Shown piece after piece: positions 1 through 7,464 of a stretch of DNA of 24,327 nt. Below the pieces are notes generated by a model that did not search any database, was not told where the DNA came from, and saw only the letters and a program-made list of their open reading frames with translations. Source of the stretch: an uncultured Ruminococcus sp. Its GTDB lineage: Bacteria > Bacillota > Clostridia > Oscillospirales > Ruminococcaceae. Where the stretch lies: NCBI GenBank assembly GCA_900556055.1, contig USNJ01000006.1:1-24327 (forward strand), written 5' to 3'. How positions within the stretch are numbered: the first letter of the stretch is position 1; each line of letters starts with the position of its first letter. Position numbers and translations under genes: made by a program.

Positions 1-1
1 T

Positions 2-445
2 ATCGCATTCCAGACAAATATCCTCGCCCTCAATGCCGCTGTAGAAGCTGCAAGAGCAGGCGAAGCAGGCAAGGGCTTTGCAGTCGTTGCAGACGAGGTA
101 AGAAACCTTGCTTCCAAGTCCGCAGAAGCTGTAAAGAACACATCCGAGCTTATCACCTCGGCTATCGACGCTGTAAATGAGGGCGAGGGCATAGCTGACA
201 AGAACGCTGAATCCTTCGAGAAGGTCAAGGATATGTTCACAAAAATAAAGTCGATGATCGAACAGATCGCAGCTGCTGCCGAGAACCAGTCAGTCGCTGT
301 AGGTCAGATCACAAGCGGAATAAACGACATTTCCGAGGTCGTACAGCAGAACAGCGCTACCGCCCAGGAGATCGCAGCATCATGCGAGGAGCTGAACGGT
401 CAGGCACTTATGCTGAATGACGAAATGAGCAAATTCAAAGTGTAA
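2..445 (+). CDS. Methyl-accepting chemotaxis protein, C-terminal part (5' end outside window)
   Basis: The reading frame is open from base 2 and ends at TAA 443-445; about 147 residues are visible. They are the end of the cytoplasmic signalling domain of a chemoreceptor, which controls the CheA kinase through CheW. The conserved hairpin tip is present near the window edge ([16 protein letters not shown], then [15 protein letters not shown]), followed by a long helical arm with heptad character and alanine/glutamine-rich adaptation-type segments ([29 protein letters not shown]). The ligand-binding and HAMP parts lie upstream of the window. There is no C-terminal NWETF-type CheR tether; the protein ends in SKFKV. 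The family call is secure, the ligand unknown. A hairpin at 459-483 probably ends the transcript. Confidence 0.95.
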   Translation: MAFQTNILALNAAVEAARAGEAGKGFAVVADEVRNLASKSAEAVKNTSELITSAIDAVNEGEGIADKNAESFEKVKDMFTKIKSMIEQIAAAAENQSVAVGQITSGINDISEVVQQNSATAQEIAASCEELNGQALMLNDEMSKFKV

Positions 446-458
446 ATCAAGCGTTTTT

Positions 459-487
459 GCTGTGCGGATGACCTCCGCACAGCTTTG
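459..487 (+). terminator. Terminator-like hairpin after the chemoreceptor gene
   Basis: A perfect 10-bp stem (GCTGTGCGGA 459-468 with TCCGCACAGC 474-483) closes a 5-base loop and is followed only by TTTG. The stem is strong but the T tract is short, so termination may be partial and the rhomboid gene at 508 might receive read-through. Confidence 0.6.
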
Positions 488-507
488 CGCATATCGAAAG
501 GATAATT

Positions 508-1104
508 ATGGAAAAGAAACGTAAATTCAGGATCGTCTACAATTCACCCGTCACGCTCACCTTTGCTGCACTCTCGCTCGTGTCGCTGATACTCGGCTAC
601 ATCACAAAGGGCTGGACAACAGAGCATATCTTTATGGTCTACCGAAGCTCGCTGCTTAATCCGATGACCTATCTGCGCCTTTTCACGCACGTTCTGGGTC
701 ATGCCGACCTTAATCATTATGTTTCCAACTTCACGCTTATCCTGCTTCTCGGTCCGCTGATTGAGGAAAAGCACGGCAGCGGAAATCTGCTCGTCATGAT
801 CGCACTTACTGCGCTGATAACGGGCATTCTCCAGATGATATTCTTCCCGAATGTCGCTCTCTGCGGCGCAAGCGGCATAGTATTCATGCTCATCATGCTA
901 AGCTCCTTCGCAAGCGCAAGATCCGATGACGGCATCCCCCTTACCCTGATACTCGTAGGCGTGCTTTACATAGGCAGCGAGATCGTCACAGGACTTTCCG
1001 TCAGGGACAATATCTCGCAGTTCGGTCATGTCATAGGCGGCGTATGCGGCGGAAGCTTCGGATATTTCCTGAAGCGTGACAAGCAGAACAGCATGAAAAT
1101 ATAA
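508..1104 (+). CDS. Rhomboid family intramembrane serine protease
   Basis: A 198-residue polytopic membrane protein. Rhomboids cut transmembrane helices of other proteins inside the bilayer with a Ser-His dyad. The hallmarks are present: the H-x4-H-x3-N motif (H65, H70, N74), the GASG motif with nucleophile S122 after a hydrophobic stretch, and the helix with the catalytic H174 (QFGHVIGG), followed by a glycine-rich GVCGGSFGY. About six hydrophobic segments fit the basic bacterial rhomboid core, and there is no extra soluble domain. The start at ATG 508 is supported by AAAGGA at 497-502. The next gene starts 31 bases after the stop with no terminator between, so the two are probably co-transcribed. 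The substrate is unknown; both catalytic residues are intact, so I expect an active protease. Confidence 0.9.
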   Translation: MEKKRKFRIVYNSPVTLTFAALSLVSLILGYITKGWTTEHIFMVYRSSLLNPMTYLRLFTHVLGHADLNHYVSNFTLILLLGPLIEEKHGSGNLLVMIALTALITGILQMIFFPNVALCGASGIVFMLIMLSSFASARSDDGIPLTLILVGVLYIGSEIVTGLSVRDNISQFGHVIGGVCGGSFGYFLKRDKQNSMKI

Positions 1105-1135
1105 TGAAACCACATCTTTGAAAGGATATTTATTT

Positions 1136-3895
1136 ATGAAGGATTACGTTGATCTGCACGGCAGCTGGGATTTCCGTGCCGACACCGACAAAAAGGGGCT
1201 TGACGCAGGATTTTTCAGGGAGAGCTTCAATGATTCGATAACTCTCCCCAACACCGTTTCCGCAGCACGTAAAATCAAGGCGAACGATAAGCTTGCCTAT
1301 ACGGGATATCTGACCGATCCCCGCGAATGTGAGGGATATATGTGGTTCTCACGCTCATGTGAGATGCCGTCACCGATAAGCGGCGGCACTGCTTACCTGC
1401 TTCTTGAACGCACGAGGATATCCACAGTATGGATAGACGGCGAGTGCGCAGGCACAATAGACAGCCTCTGCTCCTCCCACCGCCACGACATAACCCGCTT
1501 CATTATCGGAAAAAAATCGTTCAGGCTCACAGTTATGGTGTCGAACACAGACTACCCCGTCCCCGGCGGACATATGACATCACCCGACACGCAGACCAAC
1601 TGGAACGGTATCCTCGGAAAGATCGGCATTGAGATATGCTCGGATATCCGCCTTGAAAGGATACGCACATTCCCCGATATAGACGAAAGAGCGCTCAGAG
1701 TCACAGCCGATATTATCGGTGCGGATAATGCTGAGGTCACCGTTTCTGCTTCGGGAAACGGACAGACATTCCCCGAAAAAAAGTTTTCATTATCCTCGGA
1801 AAATGCGGGATTTACCTATATCCTCGGAGAAAAAGCCGCTCTCTGGGACGAATTCTCACACGCTGTTTATACCCTGCATATCACCTGCGGCGAAGAAAAG
1901 TATGATATCCCGTTCGGACTGAGAAATTTCTCCGCCGGCAGGAACGAAAAGACAGGCTATTTCACAATGAACGGCAAGCGTGTGAACCTCAGAGGAAAGC
2001 ATGACGGCATGATATTCCCGATGACAGGCTACGCCCCGACCGATGTTGACAGCTGGCTGAAGGTCATGAAAATATCCAAGGAATACGGCATAAACCACTA
2101 CCGCTTCCACACCTGCTGCCCGCCCGATGCCGCATTCACAGCCGCTGATATGCTCGGCATCTATATGCAGCCCGAGCTTCCCTTCTGGGGAACTATCGCC
2201 GATGAGGAGGACGACGGACAGCGCTATCTGACCGCCGAAGGCTTCCGCATACTAGATGAATTCGGCTCTCACCCGTCCTTCGTCATGATGTCGATGGGCA
2301 ATGAGCTGTGGGGCAGCAAGGAACGCCTTAACACTATCCTCGGCGGATACAAGGCTTATGACAGCACCAAGCTTTACACTCAGGGCTCCAATAACTACCA
2401 GTTTATCCCCTGCGTGCTTGAAAATGATGATTTCTTCTCGGGCGTGAGATTTTCGAGGGACAGGCTTTTCAGAGGCTCTTACGCAATGTGCGATGCCCCG
2501 CTCGGACATATCCAGACGGACGCACCGAATTCCTCGCACTGCTATGATGAGATGATCCACCCCAAGACCGTCGCAAGCGGCACTTCGGAGGGAGGAACTA
2601 TCGAGATCCAGTACGGCACGGGCGTGAAGACAGTTTCCGCAGATTCCGCAGAGGAATTCTCGACCTTCCTCCCTGTCGTATCCCACGAGATCGGTCAGTA
2701 TGAAACATTCCCCGATTTCAGCGAGATCGAAAAGTATACAGGCGTGCTGAAAGCGAAAAATCTTGAGATATTCCGTGACCGTCTTGCAGAAAAGGGACTT
2801 TCCGAATTCGCAGACAGGTTCTTCCGTGCTTCGGGTCATCTCGCAGCCGACTGCTGGCGTGAGGAGATCGAAACTGCACTCCGCTCCGACGGACTCGCAG
2901 GCTTCCAGCTCCTTGATATCCAGGATTTCACGGGTCAGGGTACGGCTCTTGTCGGAATACTCAACTCATTCATGGAAAACAAGGGCATAATATCGCAGGA
3001 AAAATGGGCGGGATTCTGCTCCGAACGTGTCCTGCTCATCTCAATGCCGACATTTGTATATACATCGGGCGGGGAGATATCCGCAGATGTTAAGCTTTAC
3101 GATTATTCCGAAAACGGCACAGCCGGCGGATCTCTGAAGATCACAGCCGAAATGAATGGAAATACCGTGTTTGACTGCGAAAAGCCGTTTGATAAAGCCG
3201 TTTCAAGAGAGCTTGCGGACATCGGCAGCTTCAGCTTCACCGCTCCCCAATGCACATCGGCTTGCCATATCACAATAACGGCTGAATACGGCGGTGTGCG
3301 CAGCGAAAGAACTGTAACTGTCCTGCCCGTTCAGGGAAAAGTGACGGCAAAAAATGCTGTCATCACAGACAGCGCAGACGAAGCAAAGACCGCTCTCAGC
3401 GAAGGAAAGCGTGTACTTTTCTTCCCCGACGGTCTGCTGGACGATAAAAATTCCATCGCAGGCGCATACTGCACGGATTTCTGGTGCTACCATATGTTCA
3501 ACATGATCTCGGAAAATATGGGCAGACCCACTCCAGTCGGAACTCACGGCTATCTGATACAGAACAGCCATCATGCGCTTGACGGCTTTGCATCGGAAAC
3601 ATACTCAACTCCGCAGTGGTTCGACATCGCCGAGAATTCACGCACCATGATACTTGACGGTCTGCCGATAGATCCTGTCGTCCGCACGATCGACAACTTC
3701 GACCGCAACCATAATCTCGGCACGATCTTTGAAGTAAAATGCGGCGGCGGAAAGCTGCTCGTATGCACCGCACCGCTCCTGAAGCTTGAAAGCCCCTGCG
3801 CAAAACAGCTTCTTGCAAGCCTCGCAGAATATGCCGATTCTGACAATTTTAATCCCTCCGCCGAGGTAGGATTTGGCACTCTTTTTTCTGAATAA
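1136..3895 (+). CDS. Glycoside hydrolase family 2 enzyme, cytoplasmic, specificity unknown
   Basis: A 919-residue GH2-type retaining exo-beta-glycosidase. The order is an N-terminal jelly-roll sugar-binding domain (DLHGSWDFRAD near the start, NTDYPVPGGHM and NWNGILGKIG later), an immunoglobulin-like domain, a TIM barrel beginning near MNGKRVNLRGKHDG, and further C-terminal beta domains. The acid/base is probably E390 (SMGNEL) and the nucleophile E518 (SHEIGQY). There is no signal peptide, so it should act on imported oligosaccharides. The frame can be extended to TTG 1118, but that codon sits just before the ribosome site AAAGGA (1121-1126); ATG 1136 has correct 9-base spacing and was chosen. 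It follows the rhomboid gene directly. GH2 covers beta-galactosidase, glucuronidase, mannosidase and other activities; the substrate cannot be read from the motifs alone. Confidence 0.88.
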   Translation: MKDYVDLHGSWDFRADTDKKGLDAGFFRESFNDSITLPNTVSAARKIKANDKLAYTGYLTDPRECEGYMWFSRSCEMPSPISGGTAYLLLERTRISTVWIDGECAGTIDSLCSSHRHDITRFIIGKKSFRLTVMVSNTDYPVPGGHMTSPDTQTNWNGILGKIGIEICSDIRLERIRTFPDIDERALRVTADIIGADNAEVTVSASGNGQTFPEKKFSLSSENAGFTYILGEKAALWDEFSHAVYTLHITCGEEKYDIPFGLRNFSAGRNEKTGYFTMNGKRVNLRGKHDGMIFPMTGYAPTDVDSWLKVMKISKEYGINHYRFHTCCPPDAAFTAADMLGIYMQPELPFWGTIADEEDDGQRYLTAEGFRILDEFGSHPSFVMMSMGNELWGSKERLNTILGGYKAYDSTKLYTQGSNNYQFIPCVLENDDFFSGVRFSRDRLFRGSYAMCDAPLGHIQTDAPNSSHCYDEMIHPKTVASGTSEGGTIEIQYGTGVKTVSADSAEEFSTFLPVVSHEIGQYETFPDFSEIEKYTGVLKAKNLEIFRDRLAEKGLSEFADRFFRASGHLAADCWREEIETALRSDGLAGFQLLDIQDFTGQGTALVGILNSFMENKGIISQEKWAGFCSERVLLISMPTFVYTSGGEISADVKLYDYSENGTAGGSLKITAEMNGNTVFDCEKPFDKAVSRELADIGSFSFTAPQCTSACHITITAEYGGVRSERTVTVLPVQGKVTAKNAVITDSADEAKTALSEGKRVLFFPDGLLDDKNSIAGAYCTDFWCYHMFNMISENMGRPTPVGTHGYLIQNSHHALDGFASETYSTPQWFDIAENSRTMILDGLPIDPVVRTIDNFDRNHNLGTIFEVKCGGGKLLVCTAPLLKLESPCAKQLLASLAEYADSDNFNPSAEVGFGTLFSE

Positions 3896-3897
3896 GC

Positions 3898-3926
3898 TTG
3901 CATTTACCGCCTTTTTGTGCTATAAT
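3898..3926 (+). promoter_or_regulatory. Promoter of the GGDEF-EAL gene
   Basis: An extended -10 (TGC before TATAAT, 3921-3926) lies 17 bases after a weak -35 (TTGCAT, 3898-3903). Transcription should begin near 3933, leaving about 50 bases of leader before the TTG start at 3983. Confidence 0.65.
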
Positions 3927-3982
3927 TGTATAAATTACACACATAGCAAATGCGCCAATTAATACAGGAGGGAGACTTTGGC

Positions 3983-5650
3983 TTGGCAGAAAACAAAAAA
4001 AGCAAAATGCCCGTATCCGATAAGGTGAATATCGCGATCTGCTGCGGACTGTTCCTTTTCATGATGTTTTTTGTTTCATTCCTCAATGCAAATTTTTTTG
4101 ATCTTCACTTTGGCGGTGCAAACATCGGTGCACCATCCGTTTCAGGCGTTATAACAGTTCTTATGATAATGATCTGCCTGAAAATGCTTACTATCAACAA
4201 CCATTACGGCTTCGCTGCCGCAATGCTGCTGATGGTCACCGAGCTTACAATGGTAGCGTCAGCTGTGTTCATCAAAAATAATTTTCAGTCAGTCGCAGGC
4301 ATCGCCATGATGCTTGGAGGCATATTTCTCGTCATCAACCAGCATAAATATATCGCAACGATAGAAAAAAATGAAAATTATCTCCGTTCTCTTTCCGTAA
4401 CGGACGCTCTTACGGGACTTACAAACAGGCGCGACATAATGAACGAAATAAATATGAAAATATCCTGCAATGAGCCGTTCACACTCTTCTATCTCGACCT
4501 CGATAATTTCAAGAACATCAACGACACTATGGGACACGCCTGCGGAGATATCGTCCTCTGCGAGATAGCACGCAGATGGCTGTCCGTGATCGGAGAAGGC
4601 TGCACTCTCGCAAGAACAGGCGGCGATGAATTTGCGCTTATTGTAAGCGGCGACTCCGAAGAAAGCGCAGATGCCGCAGCAAACAGCTGCATAAATTCGC
4701 TGAAAAACAAGCTTGTAACGGAAAAATGCGATTATTACGCTTCCGTCAGCATCGGCTCGGCATCCTTCCCGCATGATGCCACGGACTGCGACAACCTTAT
4801 GAGATATGCGGATTCAGCAATGTATAAGGCAAAATCAACAGGCAAAAACCAGCTCTGCCGCTTCGACAGCCGCATGCTCATGGAGATAAACTCCGAAATG
4901 AACATCGAAACGGAGATACGCTCCGCTCTGAGAAACGACACATTCAAGCTTGTGTTCCAGCCGCAGTTTACAGCCGAGGGCAAAAAGCTCAGAGGCTACG
5001 AAACTCTCCTGAGAATGTCTGACGGAAACGGCAACCCCGTTTCCCCTGCCGTGTTCATACCTATCGCCGAAAAAAGCGGTCTTATCCTTGATATCGACAG
5101 ATGGGTGCTTCGCCGCGCAATGAAAACCTTTTCAAAGCGCATCTTAACTGAGGATATAATCCTTTCAGTCAATATTTCGGCAAGACATATAACCGAGCTG
5201 AATTTTGCGGAAGAAGTCGAGCAGATCCTGAAAGAAACCGGCTTCCCGCCCGAGCATCTCGAAATAGAGGTAACGGAATCCTGCTTCATTTCCTCTGTTG
5301 AAGCCGCTATCGCAGCACTCAAACGCATCAAGGAAAGCGGCGTTCTTATCGCTCTCGACGATTTCGGCACGGGATATGCATCTCTCAGCTACCTTTCACG
5401 TCTTCCGATCGACCTCGTAAAGATCGACAAGAGCTTCGTCGATCAGCTTGAAACGGCAGACAGCCGCGGCGATTTCGTCAAGGCTATAATCTCGATCGGT
5501 CATATGTTCCGCTGCAAGGTGATAGCCGAGGGCGTGGAGCTGGACAGCCAGCTTTCAACGCTCCGTGAACTGAGCTGCGATTATATCCAGGGATATATCT
5601 GGGGAAAACCCGCTCCAATCGAAGAAAATGCGATACAAAGCAAAGTTTGA
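3983..5650 (+). CDS. Membrane-bound GGDEF-EAL cyclic-di-GMP turnover protein
   Basis: A 555-residue protein with about four hydrophobic N-terminal segments (roughly residues 12-120), a GGDEF diguanylate cyclase domain and a C-terminal EAL phosphodiesterase domain. GGDEF is intact at residues 213-217. The RxxD inhibition site normally five residues upstream is absent (GEGC there). The EAL signature reads ETLLR at E340, which keeps the metal-binding Glu and the ExLxR pattern. NIS, EVTES, the DDFGTG loop (D459-D460), KIDKSF, EGVE and QGY are all present, so hydrolysis is plausible. I chose TTG 3983 because a strong AGGAGGGAG (3966-3974) precedes it by 8 bases. The in-frame ATG at 3950 lies only about 17 bases after the predicted transcript start and has no ribosome site. 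The signal sensed by the membrane part is unknown. Confidence 0.9.
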   Translation: MAENKKSKMPVSDKVNIAICCGLFLFMMFFVSFLNANFFDLHFGGANIGAPSVSGVITVLMIMICLKMLTINNHYGFAAAMLLMVTELTMVASAVFIKNNFQSVAGIAMMLGGIFLVINQHKYIATIEKNENYLRSLSVTDALTGLTNRRDIMNEINMKISCNEPFTLFYLDLDNFKNINDTMGHACGDIVLCEIARRWLSVIGEGCTLARTGGDEFALIVSGDSEESADAAANSCINSLKNKLVTEKCDYYASVSIGSASFPHDATDCDNLMRYADSAMYKAKSTGKNQLCRFDSRMLMEINSEMNIETEIRSALRNDTFKLVFQPQFTAEGKKLRGYETLLRMSDGNGNPVSPAVFIPIAEKSGLILDIDRWVLRRAMKTFSKRILTEDIILSVNISARHITELNFAEEVEQILKETGFPPEHLEIEVTESCFISSVEAAIAALKRIKESGVLIALDDFGTGYASLSYLSRLPIDLVKIDKSFVDQLETADSRGDFVKAIISIGHMFRCKVIAEGVELDSQLSTLRELSCDYIQGYIWGKPAPIEENAIQSKV

Positions 5651-5870
5651 TCTGCGCTTCGGCGTATAACAAACGTGGGCTGACACGATTCAATCCGGCG
5701 GTTACGTTTGTGACCAACCTGCTGCGAAAAATACAGAGTGTCGGCGAAGGCAACGAAATTTCTCGCTCCCCTGCCGAACGTAGGGGTCGGCATAGTTGGA
5801 CGGACAACAGAAAGATCAGTCACCGGAGGGTGGTAGTATTACTGCGGTAATTCACCACCCTCTTAAATTT
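5651..5870 (+). ncRNA. Candidate structured RNA or long structured 3' UTR (unidentified)
   Basis: No convincing protein gene lies here, but the stretch is dense in complementary segments. A C(TTCG)G tetraloop hairpin (5653-5666) comes right after the stop codon of the GGDEF-EAL gene. ACAAACGT (5669-5676) is complementary to ACGTTTGT (5704-5711); GGTTAC (5700-5705) can instead pair with GTGACC (5710-5715). GGCTGA (5678-5683) can pair with TCAGTC (5816-5821), which would close the whole element. GCCGA (5773-5777) can pair with TCGGC at either 5741-5745 or 5787-5791. The element ends in the hairpin at 5826-5862. I do not recognise it as a known riboswitch class, and I see no promoter of its own, so it may be the structured 3' UTR of the upstream mRNA. 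Confidence 0.4.
5826..5870 (+). terminator. Terminator-like hairpin ending the GGDEF-EAL transcript
   Basis: GAGGGTGGT (5826-5834) pairs perfectly with ACCACCCTC (5854-5862), and an inner stem ATTAC/GTAAT (5838-5842 with 5847-5851) continues it around a TGCG loop. The tail TTAAATTTT is T-rich but interrupted. It separates the upstream region from the malic enzyme promoter at 5936. Confidence 0.65.
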
Positions 5871-5935
5871 TACATAGAAATATGCAGCCACTTTACATTT
5901 GGAATGTTTTTTTACTTTCAGAACTGTACTCTCTA

Positions 5936-5964
5936 TTGACATCTGCACCAATTTGGTGTATAAT
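5936..5964 (+). promoter_or_regulatory. Consensus promoter of the malic enzyme gene with a palindrome in the spacer
   Basis: TTGACA (5936-5941), 17 bases, TATAAT (5959-5964): a perfect match to the housekeeping sigma consensus. The spacer contains CACCAATTTGGTG (5946-5958), a dyad with perfect 6-base arms around a single T, placed where a bound repressor would block RNA polymerase. Transcription should start near 5971, giving a leader of about 80 bases in which GGTGAT (5983-5988) can pair with ATCGCC (6017-6022). Confidence 0.85.
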
Positions 5965-6049
5965 GTAATCGTTCATCGAAAGGTGATTTTTCAAAGGATT
6001 AGTTGCAGGTAACTTATCGCCTGTATTCAAAATGAAAGGATAATGAATT

Positions 6050-7231
6050 ATGAATTATTCGGAAGAAGCACTCAAAAAACATAAGGAATGGAAGGGCAAG
6101 ATCGAAGTTATCAGCCGTGTTCCCATCAAGTCGGGCGAGGATCTTTCCATCGCTTACACACCGGGTGTTGCAGCTCCCTGCCTCGCTATCGAAAAGAACC
6201 CCGAGCTGAGCTACACATATACACGCCGCTCCAATCTCGTTGCCGTTATCACTGACGGAACTGCGGTTCTCGGTCTGGGCGATATCGGACCTCTCGCTGC
6301 TATGCCTGTTATGGAAGGCAAGAGCGTTCTCTTCAAGGAATTCGGCAATGTTGATGCTATCCCTATCTGCGTAGGCTCTAAAGATACAGAAGAGATCATC
6401 AAGACTATCAAGCTGATCTCAGGCTCATTCGGCGGCATCAACCTCGAGGATATCTCCGCTCCGAGATGCTTCGAGATCGAAAGACGTCTTCAGGACGAGT
6501 GCGATATCCCCGTATTCCACGATGACCAGCACGGTACAGCTGTCGTAACTCTTGCAGCTGCTCTGAATGCTCTCAAGCTCACAAACCGCAAGATCGAAAA
6601 TATCAAGGCTGTAACAAGCGGCGCAGGTGCAGCAGGCATAGCTATCGTTAAGCTCCTCGTTGCTATGGGACTCAAGAACGTTATCATGTGCGACAGACAC
6701 GGTGCTATCTACAAGGGCAGAGATAACCTCAACCCCGAGAAGGAAGCTATCGCTGAGGTTACAAACCTTAACTGCGAAAAGGGTACACTTGCTGACGTTA
6801 TCAAGGGTGCAGACCTCTTCATCGGCGTTTCCGCTCCTAACTGCGTAACAGAAGAGATGGTAAAGAGCATGGCTCCCGATCCTATCCTCTTCCCGATGGC
6901 TAACCCCGATCCCGAGATCACTCCCGAAAAGGCAAAGGCAGCAGGCGCAGCAGTTGTCGGCACAGGCAGAAGCGACTACCCCAACCAGATCAACAACGTT
7001 CTCGCATTCCCCGGAATTTTCAGAGGCGCTCTTGACGTTCGTGCTTCCCGCATAAACGATGCTATGAACATCGCTGCAGCTAAGGCTATCGCAGATTCCG
7101 TTCCCGCAGACAAGCTCAGCAAGGATTATATCATTCCTAACGCTCTCGATCATCAGATGGCTGAGAGAGTTGCAGCTGCTGTAAGAAAAGCTGCTGAGGA
7201 AACAGGCGTTGCACGTCTGCACATCGAATAA
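6050..7231 (+). CDS. NAD(P)-dependent malic enzyme (oxaloacetate-decarboxylating)
   Basis: A 393-residue short bacterial malic enzyme, which oxidatively decarboxylates malate to pyruvate and CO2 with reduction of NAD(P). Visible family features: the catalytic Tyr region SIAYTPGVAAPC (Y36), the MEGK lysine (K91), the metal-binding acid residues in NLEDISAPRCFEI (E133, D134) and HDDQHGTA (D158, D159), and the dinucleotide-binding GAGAAG (191-196). D215 at the end of the following strand (MCDRHGAIYKGR) often favours NAD, but this is not decisive. Length is normal for the form without a phosphotransacetylase domain. ATG 6050 follows AAAGGA (6035-6040) at the correct distance. It is a single gene between its own promoter and terminator. 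Confidence 0.93.
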   Translation: MNYSEEALKKHKEWKGKIEVISRVPIKSGEDLSIAYTPGVAAPCLAIEKNPELSYTYTRRSNLVAVITDGTAVLGLGDIGPLAAMPVMEGKSVLFKEFGNVDAIPICVGSKDTEEIIKTIKLISGSFGGINLEDISAPRCFEIERRLQDECDIPVFHDDQHGTAVVTLAAALNALKLTNRKIENIKAVTSGAGAAGIAIVKLLVAMGLKNVIMCDRHGAIYKGRDNLNPEKEAIAEVTNLNCEKGTLADVIKGADLFIGVSAPNCVTEEMVKSMAPDPILFPMANPDPEITPEKAKAAGAAVVGTGRSDYPNQINNVLAFPGIFRGALDVRASRINDAMNIAAAKAIADSVPADKLSKDYIIPNALDHQMAERVAAAVRKAAEETGVARLHIE

Positions 7232-7302
7232 AAATTTCCTGTTATAGGCATAATCCAAGCTCAAAAAGGCACAATATAAATGCCGCTTTAAGTCGGATAA
7301 AT

Positions 7303-7347
7303 ATATCCGCCGCAAGAACCGAATACAGCTCCTGCGGCGGATATTTT
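7303..7347 (+). terminator. Intrinsic terminator of the malic enzyme gene
   Basis: A perfect 12-bp stem (ATATCCGCCGCA 7303-7314 with TGCGGCGGATAT 7333-7344) with an 18-base loop, ending in a run of four Ts (7344-7347). Confidence 0.8.
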
Positions 7348-7464
7348 CAAACGTGTCGGTTTGCAATGGATAACTATGGATTTTGTCGAATTTTCTGTAT
7401 TTGGTAAATGTTGCATTAGCAATAGCAAACACATTTTACTTATAATTTGAAAGGTGGTCATTCA
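7348..7464 (+). promoter_or_regulatory. Leader of adhE with a candidate operator
   Basis: This non-coding stretch must hold the adhE promoter, but no clear -35/-10 pair stands out. The perfect TATAAT at 7441-7446 is too close to the ribosome site (AAAGGTGG, 7450-7457) to be the obvious -10. TTGCAT 7411-7416 with TTTACT 7435-7440 is a weak 18-base-spaced alternative. TTGCATTAGCAA (7411-7422) is a small palindrome. In Firmicutes adhE is a common target of the redox repressor Rex, but this does not match the usual Rex site well. Confidence 0.35.

Noticed and set aside
5826..5862. T-box-like GGGTGGTA sequence upstream of malic enzyme
   Set aside because: The expected continuation ACCGCG is absent, the element is followed by a separate consensus promoter rather than the gene, and malic enzyme is not a usual T-box target. 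The sequence is better explained as one arm of a terminator-like hairpin.
6425..7432. 335-codon open frame on the - strand across malic enzyme
   Set aside because: It is antisense to a complete, well-conserved enzyme and has no homology features.
7441..7446. TATAAT as the adhE -10 element
   Set aside because: The transcript would start inside or after the ribosome site at 7450-7457, and no -35 lies at the right distance. Probably chance in an A+T-rich leader.
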